Notes under the pieces: model-generated
Told to the model about the DNA's origin: nothing
The model's input: the letters and a program-made list of their open reading frames with translations, nothing else
Databases searched by the model: none
Translations under genes and position numbers: made by a program
Part shown: piece by piece, positions 1 to 5,836 of the stretch
Position numbering within the stretch: position 1 is the stretch's first letter
How the letters are laid out: each line of letters begins with the position of its first letter
Assembly: GCA_003519375.1 (NCBI GenBank)
Contig: DOWV01000375.1
Span: forward strand, 13,465-20,529
Length of the DNA: 7,065 bases
Reading direction: 5' to 3'
Source: Bacteroidota bacterium
GTDB taxonomy: Bacteria; Bacteroidota; Ignavibacteria; UBA10030

Positions 1-39
1 TCCGAAGTCTGATGCTCTATCCAATTGAGCTATGGGTGC
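1..39 (-). tRNA. tRNA-Arg (anticodon UCG), 3' half missing at window edge
   Basis: Read on the minus strand from 39, the sequence follows tRNA numbering: acceptor strand GCACCCA, T8-A9, D stem GCTC/GAGC around a 9-base loop AATTGGATA, A26, anticodon stem TCAGA, then loop CTTCGGA with U33 and purine 37. The anticodon falls on positions 5-3 and reads TCG (UCG in RNA), which decodes CGN arginine codons. The D loop carries A20 just after the GG pair, a known arginine identity element. The window starts at the end of the anticodon loop, so the 3' anticodon strand, variable loop, T arm and acceptor 3' strand are not visible. The identification rests on the 5' half only. A pseudogene cannot be excluded without the rest, but every visible conserved position is intact. 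Confidence 0.88.
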
Positions 40-66
40 AAGAACGATACAAATGTGCCAGCGTGA

Positions 67-99
67 CGGATCCCGCTTCACTGCGTTCAGCGGGATTCG
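67..99. repeat. Stem-loop, 11 bp stem
   Basis: Positions 67-77 (CGGATCCCGCT) pair with 89-99 (AGCGGGATTCG) through 11 pairs including one G-T wobble, around an 11-base loop. There is no T tract on either side, so this is not a typical intrinsic terminator. It lies between the minus-strand peptidase terminator and the tRNA. It may be one copy of a dispersed palindromic repeat; copy number cannot be judged from one window. Confidence 0.55.
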
Positions 100-100
100 G

Positions 101-141
101 AAAATGGCAACCACTCACACAAGACGTTCGTGGGCCATTTT
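101..141. repeat. Stem-loop with AAAATGGC/GCCATTTT arms
   Basis: Positions 101-108 (AAAATGGC) are the exact reverse complement of 134-141 (GCCATTTT). The stem continues after a two-base bulge with 111-114 (CCAC) pairing to 130-133 (GTGG). The A/T ends make it symmetric, so it could act as a weak bidirectional terminator, but the stem lacks a strong GC core with a separate T tract. It sits one base from the preceding stem-loop. Confidence 0.5.
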
Positions 142-144
142 CGA

Positions 145-158
145 AGCTATGGGTGCAA
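145..158 (-). repeat. 14-base copy of the tRNA-Arg 5' end
   Basis: The 14 bases at 145-158 are identical to those at 28-41, which cover the 5' acceptor strand and the first D-stem bases of the tRNA, in the same orientation. Beyond this stretch the D loop and the rest of a tRNA are not recognisable. It could be a relic of a tandem tRNA copy or of a recombination event at the tRNA. Short length makes chance possible but not likely. Confidence 0.5.
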
Positions 159-245
159 ATCATTACGAATCTGGGCTGGTTCTCATGCCGTCGAATCGAT
201 ATCAAGATAAAGCTATAACGCAGAAAAAACAACAACCCGCCACCA

Positions 246-282
246 CGAAAACAAAAAGTCCGACTCGACATCGAGCCGGACC
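246..282 (-). terminator. Intrinsic terminator of the M16 peptidase gene
   Basis: On the minus strand the sequence forms a 10-pair stem, GTCCGGCTCG with CGAGTCGGAC (one G-T pair), around a 4-base loop ATGT. It is followed at once by TTTTTGTTTT. The hairpin spans 281-258 and the T tract starts at 257. It begins 28 bases after the peptidase stop codon, the expected place for a Rho-independent terminator. It also separates the peptidase transcript from the downstream tRNA. Confidence 0.9.
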
Positions 283-309
283 TTATCCAAAGAGCAGTGC
301 TCCCGGCGC

Positions 310-3138
310 TCAGTCCTTCTTCTCAGGATAAAGTACGAATCTCTTCAAGCTGCTCAGTTGAAGGTACGTCTTCGCAACGTTCTGAATCGCCTCTCCTGAT
401 AACTTTTCCACGTAGGAAGGGTACTGCAGGATCCCTTCCGGATTTTCCCCGTTGGCAATATGCGTCCGGAAGTTCGAGATCCAGAAGTTGTTCTCTTTGA
501 GATTGACTTCATAGGTGCGGCGTTGCTGCTCCTTCACCTTGTCGACGTACACCTGGTCGGGTCGTTTCATCTTCAAACTGTCGAGCTGTTGCATCACCGC
601 TCCAATCAGCTCATCGACCCGGTCCGGGGCACAGCCCCAGTTGATCGAAACGGTATACTCCTTCCGCGGGTAGAGGGAAGCAGAACCGCTAATGCCGATA
701 CCGTACGTCCCGCCTTTCTCTTCCCGAATGACCTCACGCAGTTTGATTCTCATCAACTCCATCAGGGAGTTGAATTCGTACCGGTTTTGTGCGGACCAGT
801 CAAACGGTCCGTTGAGATAGAGCTGGACGCTGCTCTTCGCCTCAGCTCCCTTATAGACGCTCTTGCTGACGGTCCCCGGAGGCGTTTTCACACCGATGTC
901 ACGCCACGATTCTTTTCTGTTGAGAGAGGGGAGGCTCGCAAGATACTGCTCAACAAGGGGCTTGATCTTCTCGAGCTCGAAATTGCCCACGAAGAAGAAC
1001 GTGAAGTCGCTGAAGTCAGAAAACCGATCTTTGTAGATTGCCAGCGCTTTGTCCGGGTCGATTTCACTCAGGAGTGCTGCAGTGAAAGGCCTGACGCGAT
1101 GGTTGTAGTTTGTCATCGTCACCTGGACGGTGTCCGAGAAGACGGAGTTCGGATCGGCGCTGCGGTTTTGCAGGGCTGCTCTCATCCGCGTCATGAGAGC
1201 CGAGATGGCAGCCGTGTCTTTCCGGGGGGCGGTGCTATAGAGGTAGACCATTTGAAAGAGAGTCTCGAGATCTTTCGGCGCGGCGTTACCAGAAAATCCT
1301 TCAGAGAGTTCGCTGATGGATGGGGAGACGTTCACCAGTTTTCCGGCGAGCATTTTTTGAAGCACGATCGCATCGAATTCCCCCACTCCCGACTGAGAGA
1401 CAAGGGACGTGGCGTTTTGGGCCGATCGGTAGTCTTTGTCACTCACCAACGAGTGGCCGCCCTTGCTGTAGGAGGAGAACAAGATCTCATCGTTCTTGAA
1501 ATCGGTCGGTTTAAGAATGACCCGGGCACCGTTGGACAGCGTCCATTCCGTCGCGCCGAGGGATTCCATTTTCTTCTCGCTGACGACTCTTCCGGGCGGA
1601 GGAAGTTTCGCAAGGAGCGGCTGTGTGCTCACTTTGTCAACGTAAGGCTCGTACTGCCTGGCGCTGGCAGCATGAAACGTAGCGAGGATTTCGGCCTCAC
1701 CCGGGACTTTGAGGGACTCTTTCTTTGGAAGGGCCACGGTGATGACACGACCCTCATCCCGGATACGTTCGGCAATGCGTTTGTTCACCTCCCCCAGCTC
1801 AATGCCCGGAAGGAACTGACGCACTACTTCGTATTCTACTTCGATGCCGGGAATTGTCTCTCTCTGCAGAAAATTCCGTACGTATTCGTCGGCCAGCGCC
1901 CGTGACTGCCTCTTTTCTCTCTCTTTGAACATGTTCTCATATTGGCTCAACACCTGTTTCTTCTGACGCTCGAGTTCCGTCGCGGTGAAGCCATGCTGTT
2001 TTCCCCGGTATGCTTCTGTGACGAGCGCGTCAATGCCATCGAGAACGGAATTCTCCTTCAGTGCCGCCACCAAAGCAGTTATCTGTACATTTCCGAGGAA
2101 CCGTTGGTCCATTCCGGCGGCAAAGATGTACGGCGGATTGGGCTTCTGTGTTCGTTCCGCATATCGCGCTGAGAGCATTGCTCCACACAGGCGATCGACG
2201 ATCTCATCCCGATAATCGCCTGCCGTATACGTGTCTGTTGCTGGGCGCTTGAAAATAATCTGAGCCATCGACATCGTCAATTCAGCGTCGGTGGCGATGC
2301 TGACAAAAGTCTCCTTGTGCGTCGGAACCGGGTACTCTTTGCGCGGGCGTTCCGGGACAGGATTCTTCAAGCCCGAGAAGTGTTCCTTGATCCACGATTC
2401 CATTTCTTTGGCGTTGAAATCTCCTACCGCCACGACGGCCATCAAGTTCGGCCGGTACCAATCACGATAGTAGCGCCTGAGCGTCTCATGCTGGAAGCTC
2501 TCCAGAATCTCCTTCTTCCCTATGACGAAACGCTGGGCATACTGTGAATTGTAGAGCAAGAAGGGGAGCTGCTGCATGAGGATCCTCATCTGCGCCCCGC
2601 GTCCCAACCGCCATTCTTCGATGATCACACCCCGCTCCTTTTCAATTTCTGATCCTTCGAACGCCACATGTTGTGCCCATTCCTGAAGGATCTGAAATCC
2701 TTTCTTCACGACCGGAAGTGAGTCAGTCGGCAATTGAAGCATGTACACCGTCTGGTCGAAACTTGTGCCGGCATTTACTTCGGGCCCGAATTTCATGCCG
2801 GTTTTTTCCAGGTAGTTGATGATCTCGAGCTTCGGAAACTTCTCTGTGCCATTAAATGCCATGTGTTCAACAAAATGTGCCAGCCCAAGTTGATCATCAT
2901 CCTCGACAACAGATCCGACTTTCACTGCGAGACGAAGCTCGCACCGCTTTTCCGGCTTCTTGTTCTCGCGGACATAGTAGATGAGTCCATTGTCGAGCTT
3001 TCCGATTTTGATGGCTGGATCAGGTGTGAGCATGTCGCCCGGCTTGAATTGCTGCTGGGCAAAACCGTTCGTGCCAAATGCATGAAATAACAGGCCAAAG
3101 AAAACGGTCAAAAGGAAGGATCTGAGAGATGTTTGCAT
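310..3138 (-). CDS. Secreted M16 family zinc metallopeptidase (PqqL-like, two-domain)
   Basis: The gene encodes 942 residues, close to the size of E. coli PqqL. Residues 1 to about 28 form a signal peptide (hydrophobic stretch LLTVFFGLLFHAFG, likely cleavage near GFA-QQQ), so the enzyme should act in the periplasm or beyond. The inverted zinc motif HFVEH is H88, E91, H92. The third ligand is probably E168 in EKERGVIIEE, about 75 residues later as in M16 enzymes. The segment RRYYRDWYRPNLMAVVAVGD (221-240) marks the first M16 C-type domain. The second half (about 525-940) repeats the fold without a zinc motif and holds REEKGGTYG (805-813), the usual R/Y substrate-binding region. This half-active, half-inactive layout is normal for M16B peptidases. 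Members degrade peptides inside a closed chamber; the substrate here is unknown. The start is fixed by the signal peptide and a GGAGG site. The gene has its own terminator and no co-oriented partner in the window. Confidence 0.93.
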   Translation of the reverse strand: MQTSLRSFLLTVFFGLLFHAFGTNGFAQQQFKPGDMLTPDPAIKIGKLDNGLIYYVRENKKPEKRCELRLAVKVGSVVEDDDQLGLAHFVEHMAFNGTEKFPKLEIINYLEKTGMKFGPEVNAGTSFDQTVYMLQLPTDSLPVVKKGFQILQEWAQHVAFEGSEIEKERGVIIEEWRLGRGAQMRILMQQLPFLLYNSQYAQRFVIGKKEILESFQHETLRRYYRDWYRPNLMAVVAVGDFNAKEMESWIKEHFSGLKNPVPERPRKEYPVPTHKETFVSIATDAELTMSMAQIIFKRPATDTYTAGDYRDEIVDRLCGAMLSARYAERTQKPNPPYIFAAGMDQRFLGNVQITALVAALKENSVLDGIDALVTEAYRGKQHGFTATELERQKKQVLSQYENMFKEREKRQSRALADEYVRNFLQRETIPGIEVEYEVVRQFLPGIELGEVNKRIAERIRDEGRVITVALPKKESLKVPGEAEILATFHAASARQYEPYVDKVSTQPLLAKLPPPGRVVSEKKMESLGATEWTLSNGARVILKPTDFKNDEILFSSYSKGGHSLVSDKDYRSAQNATSLVSQSGVGEFDAIVLQKMLAGKLVNVSPSISELSEGFSGNAAPKDLETLFQMVYLYSTAPRKDTAAISALMTRMRAALQNRSADPNSVFSDTVQVTMTNYNHRVRPFTAALLSEIDPDKALAIYKDRFSDFSDFTFFFVGNFELEKIKPLVEQYLASLPSLNRKESWRDIGVKTPPGTVSKSVYKGAEAKSSVQLYLNGPFDWSAQNRYEFNSLMELMRIKLREVIREEKGGTYGIGISGSASLYPRKEYTVSINWGCAPDRVDELIGAVMQQLDSLKMKRPDQVYVDKVKEQQRRTYEVNLKENNFWISNFRTHIANGENPEGILQYPSYVEKLSGEAIQNVAKTYLQLSSLKRFVLYPEKKD

Positions 3139-3143
3139 GGCAT

Positions 3144-3148
3144 CCTCC
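3144..3148 (-). promoter_or_regulatory. Ribosome binding site of the M16 peptidase gene
   Basis: GGAGG on the minus strand lies 5 bases before the ATG at 3138. It supports that start, which also gives a proper signal peptide. Confidence 0.8.
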
Positions 3149-3184
3149 GCTGGTAGGGGGTGGTGTCGTGAAGCGGCGCGACGG

Positions 3185-3198
3185 ACTATACAAAACTA
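3185..3198 (-). promoter_or_regulatory. Candidate promoter (-10 or TAnnTTTG type) of the peptidase gene
   Basis: On the minus strand TAGTTTTG (3198-3191) fits the TAnnTTTG -7 box known from Bacteroidota, and it runs directly into TATAGT (3190-3185), which fits five of six bases of a sigma-70 -10 box. Neither has a good partner upstream: no TTG is seen at the -33 spacing and no TTGACA-like box at 17 bases. The 5' untranslated leader would be about 45-50 bases. Confidence 0.3.
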
Positions 3199-3437
3199 AT
3201 TGACGAAGTTCTACTTCTGCTCCGGACAGCACTCCTCTGTGCTCTACCCGGCCTTCAAATCGACTCTCCCGGGGATTCAGTTTATTCTGAAATTCTGACA
3301 GTTTTTTGCTAGATTCATACACGAAAGCCGGTAATCGCCGGAACTTGGGGCGACATTCTGCGTCCAATGATATGTCTGGTTTGTGCTCCCAGACCCTCTC
3401 GTCCTCTCCCTTTGACCACATACGGCACTATGTCTGC

Positions 3438-4919
3438 ATGAAAACCTGTGTTTTCACACTCGTCATTCTGCTTCTTGCGCCCCTTGCCGCGTTCTCCCAG
3501 CAAGGCACGTATTACAATCCCCGTGACGATCAGTACAAGCTTCTGGGATTGAAGCGCGCGCTCGATGCGTACAACATCGCAAAATCCGAATTAGAGCGCA
3601 CAAAATCGCTTTTCGATCGCGGAATGTCATCGAAAGCAGAGCTGGAACGGTCGGATCGCACGTTCAGGGAATCAGAGGTAAACTATCAGCAGTCATTCCT
3701 GGCGGTCATTTATGAACGCAGGTACATCTCGATTCAAAAGGCGGTCAAGTCCCAGCTTCCTAATGGTCAGAGGCGAGTGAAACTGACACTCGCCAACATG
3801 ACAAGCGGCACGAATGAAATCAAACGTCTCCTGAATATTGAGGAGGGTTTGTACGCGCTCGTTCAACCGGATGTGATCACCGATGTCTACGTTGCTCTCC
3901 TGAACGATCAGGGTGCCATCATCAGCCAGCCGTACGAGACAAAAATCGAGGTTCTCAAGGTTGGAGAAGATCCGACCATCGAGTTTACGCTGCTGCAGGA
4001 TGTCGACATCGCGACGGTTCGCCTGATCTATTCACAAAACCAGGATCAGAAGAAAATCTATTTCCAGAAGGATGCCGCATCGAACCGGGTCGCCATTGTT
4101 GCCGAGCAGTTCAGCCAGGAGGCTCCTCTTGCCTCCACCGCCACATATCGGATGAGGATGGAATTGTTCTCCAGTGCCGAGAACACATTCCGTCTGGAAG
4201 TCGCGAATCTCCCCCTGCAGCTGAACGTCTACTTCCAGGATCCTCAAACGCAGGCTCGCTTGACGCAGGTAAAGTACACCGAAGGTGTCAACACGAAGAA
4301 TGTCTCTCTCAATGTCCTCCTCCCGTCGCGGGCGAATGAGGAACTCCGCATCGACCAGCCGATCAAGTTCTATGTTCTCGCGATTGCGCAGGGGAGTGAC
4401 ATCCGGGTGGATCGCTCGAAATTCCTCACGGAAGACCAGGTCCGGAAAATGAATGTTGGATATGCACAGTTGGAACTTGTCCCGCGAGGGATCGGGCAGT
4501 TTCAGATTCGTGCGCAACAGCTTTACTATGAGATCGCTCCGGATCAGACCGTCTCGATGACGCTCGATATTGTGAATGAAGGATCGAGGTGGTTGGACAA
4601 CGTACGTATTGACGCCGACCTTCCGTTGAACTGGACGAAGGTCATTGATCCGAACACGGTGGATCGTCTCGATCCGACGTCCGAAAAGCGGATCAGCTTC
4701 ACGTTCACGCCGCCGCCGGATGTCGGTGTCGGAAAATACGACGTCCGGATACGGATCACCGGGCGGTCGGATAACCAGCCGCTCGAAGCGGAACCAAAAA
4801 CGGTGACAATCCAGGTCACCGCCAAGGCGAGCGTCCTGGGAACGGCCGCAATCGTGCTCTTGATTGTGGGATTGGTTATTGGGATTGTGGTATTTGGAAT
4901 TCGTCTAACAAAACGTTGA
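3438..4919 (+). CDS. NEW3-domain membrane-anchored protein, putative ABC-2 accessory subunit
   Basis: The 493-residue product begins with a signal peptide (VFTLVILLLAPLAAFS, likely cut before Q21) and has no lipobox. Residues 36-90 are a charged helical hairpin (two helices with a turn near R61-S65) resembling membrane fusion protein hairpins. About 110-340 is beta-rich with no family I can name. About 365-462 fits the NEW3 (Ig-like, COG1470-type) domain: APDQTVSMTLDIVNEGSRWL, then a conserved LPLNW (395-399), then YDVRIRITGR. A single membrane helix (about 466-488) and a short RLTKR tail close the protein, so nearly all of it faces outside the cytoplasm. The frame is open from a TTG at 3306, but those 44 residues are not protein-like and would bury the signal peptide, so ATG 3438 is chosen. 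No clear Shine-Dalgarno precedes it. NEW3 proteins often lie beside ABC-2 genes, as here. Role inferred: exterior partner of the permease. Confidence 0.8.
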   Translation: MKTCVFTLVILLLAPLAAFSQQGTYYNPRDDQYKLLGLKRALDAYNIAKSELERTKSLFDRGMSSKAELERSDRTFRESEVNYQQSFLAVIYERRYISIQKAVKSQLPNGQRRVKLTLANMTSGTNEIKRLLNIEEGLYALVQPDVITDVYVALLNDQGAIISQPYETKIEVLKVGEDPTIEFTLLQDVDIATVRLIYSQNQDQKKIYFQKDAASNRVAIVAEQFSQEAPLASTATYRMRMELFSSAENTFRLEVANLPLQLNVYFQDPQTQARLTQVKYTEGVNTKNVSLNVLLPSRANEELRIDQPIKFYVLAIAQGSDIRVDRSKFLTEDQVRKMNVGYAQLELVPRGIGQFQIRAQQLYYEIAPDQTVSMTLDIVNEGSRWLDNVRIDADLPLNWTKVIDPNTVDRLDPTSEKRISFTFTPPPDVGVGKYDVRIRITGRSDNQPLEAEPKTVTIQVTAKASVLGTAAIVLLIVGLVIGIVVFGIRLTKR

Positions 4920-4938
4920 GCATCGGTTTTAGAAGAAT

Positions 4939-5029
4939 AACCGCCAAGAGCGCAAAGAGCGCCAAAAGGTTTTGGGAATGGTGATGAAAACGATTACCCC
5001 ATACCTCTTACTTGGCGTCCTTTGCGGTT
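4939..5029. repeat. Imperfect inverted repeat with 9-base units in its arms
   Basis: The left arm (4939-4957) and right arm (5011-5029) match as reverse complements at 15 of 19 positions. The left side is three tandem 9-mers: CGCCAAGAG, CGCAAAGAG, CGCCAAAAG (4942-4968). The right arm, read on the minus strand, has CGCAAAGGA followed by CGCCAAG. The inner part (GGGAAT near 4974 and ATTACCCC near 4993) can pair further. It fills nearly the whole gap between the NEW3 and ATPase genes. Similar CGCAAAG-rich palindromes occur between genes in many bacteria, as far as I recall. It could stabilise or attenuate the shared transcript, or be a small mobile repeat. Confidence 0.7.
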
Positions 5030-5037
5030 GAAAAAAT

Positions 5038-5041
5038 GAGG
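5038..5041 (+). promoter_or_regulatory. Ribosome binding site of the ABC ATPase gene
   Basis: GAGG lies 7 bases before the ATG at 5049 and supports that start. It follows the right arm of the inverted repeat by only 8 bases, so folding of the repeat could affect access to it. Confidence 0.7.
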
Positions 5042-5048
5042 ATCTCAC

Positions 5049-5783
5049 ATGGAACAAAAAATAATTCTTGAAGCTCAAAACCTCACAAAAGTCTACGAGG
5101 ACGGTCTCTGTGCGCTCGACCACGTCTCCTTTGCAGTGAAAGAGGGAGAGATATTCTGCTTGCTGGGGGATAACGGAGCCGGCAAAACGACAACCATCAA
5201 TCTGTTTCTCGGGTTCATCGATCCGACGGAGGGAACCGCCGTCATCAACGGAATCGATGCAACAAAAGATCCGATGGCGGCGAAGCAGTATGTTGCCTAC
5301 CTCTCCGACGTGGTGATGCTCTATCCGAATTTCACAGCGAGGCAGAACCTCGATTTCTTCGCCCGGCTTGGCGGGCGCCACAACCTGGCCCGGAATGACT
5401 ACTATGACGTGCTGCGGCAGGTTGGATTGCAGGAGAAGGCATTTGAGCAGAAGCTCAAAGGCTTCTCCAAAGGGATGCGGCAGAAAGTCGGATTGGCGAT
5501 CGCGATTGTCAAGGAAGCCCCGGCGGTCATACTCGACGAGCCGACGAGCGGCCTCGATCCGAAGGCCGCGAACGAATTCCTCGAAATCCTCCATCAACTC
5601 AGGGCACAGGGGCGCGCCATCCTGATCAGCACGCACGACATATTCCGTGCTAAGGAAATCGCAGACACCGTTGCCATCATGAGCGAAGGAAAGCTCCTTG
5701 CGAGCAAGACGCGGGAGCAGCTCCAGCACGAAAACCTGGAAAAGCTCTATCTCGACTACATCCAGGGCAAAGTAGCCGCCTGA
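5049..5783 (+). CDS. ABC transporter ATP-binding protein (ABC-2 / NosF-GldA type)
   Basis: The 244-residue product is a single nucleotide-binding domain that would drive the adjacent permease by ATP hydrolysis at the inner membrane face. Visible motifs in order: Walker A GDNGAGKTT (40-48), LYPNFTARQNL (91-101), signature FSKGMRQK (139-146), Walker B AVILDEP (159-165), D-loop SGLD (167-170), and switch histidine H196 in ISTHD. The signature FSKGM instead of LSGGQ is common in this export subfamily. The Q-loop position, usually Gln or Glu, appears to be D87 (AYLSD). The length is typical of a complete stand-alone ATPase of this class. The start is supported by GAGG 7 bases upstream. The permease begins 53 bases after the stop and the NEW3 gene ends 129 bases before, all on one strand, which suggests an operon. 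The substrate is not predictable; these ATPases serve lipid, drug, copper-linked and gliding-related exporters. Confidence 0.95.
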   Translation: MEQKIILEAQNLTKVYEDGLCALDHVSFAVKEGEIFCLLGDNGAGKTTTINLFLGFIDPTEGTAVINGIDATKDPMAAKQYVAYLSDVVMLYPNFTARQNLDFFARLGGRHNLARNDYYDVLRQVGLQEKAFEQKLKGFSKGMRQKVGLAIAIVKEAPAVILDEPTSGLDPKAANEFLEILHQLRAQGRAILISTHDIFRAKEIADTVAIMSEGKLLASKTREQLQHENLEKLYLDYIQGKVAA

Positions 5784-5825
5784 CAAATAAGCATTGATTC
5801 GCACAGCGGTTCATCTCGTACGATG

Positions 5826-5831
5826 AAGGTG
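5826..5831 (+). promoter_or_regulatory. Ribosome binding site of the permease gene
   Basis: AAGGTG lies 5 bases before the ATG at 5837. It favours this start, which also leaves the usual short cytoplasmic N-terminus (MLKILLEKELRD) before the first membrane helix. Confidence 0.65.
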
Positions 5832-5836
5832 TTTCT

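Larger units (their letters stand above)
40..245. other. Non-coding spacer between tRNA-Arg and peptidase terminator
   Basis: No convincing coding sequence is present. Short open frames here overlap the tRNA or hairpins, lack ribosome sites and resemble nothing. The spacer holds two adjacent hairpins (67-99 and 101-141) and a 14-base copy of the tRNA 5' end (145-158). The promoter for the minus-strand tRNA should lie just above position 40. A TATCGT at about -10 relative to the tRNA end is the only hint, and no matching -35 box is evident. Confidence 0.6.
3139..3437. promoter_or_regulatory. Divergent intergenic promoter region
   Basis: These 299 bases separate the two start codons of divergently transcribed genes and must hold both promoters. 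No coding sequence is supported. For the minus-strand gene the best candidate is the box at 3185-3198. For the plus-strand gene only weak matches are seen, such as CTGACA at 3295-3300 with TACACG 17 bases on. A small interrupted palindrome, TTCAG-6-CTGAA (3276-3291), could be an operator but is too short to call. Confidence 0.5.

Noticed and set aside
40..64. Sigma-54-like TGGCAC upstream of the tRNA
   Set aside because: TGGCAC is present on the minus strand, but the partner at the -12 spacing is TATC rather than TTGC, and sigma-54 control of a tRNA is not expected.
12..331. Three short overlapping open frames near the left edge
   Set aside because: They run through the tRNA, the hairpins and the terminator, on both strands, with no ribosome sites.
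460..1905. A 481-codon open frame on the plus strand
   Set aside because: It lies wholly antisense to the M16 peptidase, whose domains and motifs are intact. The translation has no recognisable domain and is rich in Arg, His and Val, as expected of a mirror frame.
3295..3323. CTGACA ... TACACG as a promoter for the NEW3 gene
   Set aside because: The -35 box is fair and the spacer is 17 bases, but the -10 box matches only three of six bases, so it is mentioned with the intergenic region and not called.
3020..3421. A 133-codon open frame on the minus strand
   Set aside because: It overlaps the peptidase start in another frame and covers the divergent promoter region, with no motif or ribosome site of its own.
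3306..3437. N-terminal extension of the NEW3 protein from TTG 3306
   Set aside because: The extra 44 residues look like translated spacer and would place the signal peptide inside the protein. ATG 3438 gives a standard signal peptide.
4929..5804. A 291-codon open frame on the minus strand
   Set aside because: It is antisense to the ABC ATPase and runs through the inverted repeat. There is no ribosome site and the product resembles nothing.
5811..5826. Small stem TCATC/GATGA before the permease ribosome site
   Set aside because: Only five pairs with a 6-base loop. It touches the ribosome site but is too weak to call a regulatory element.
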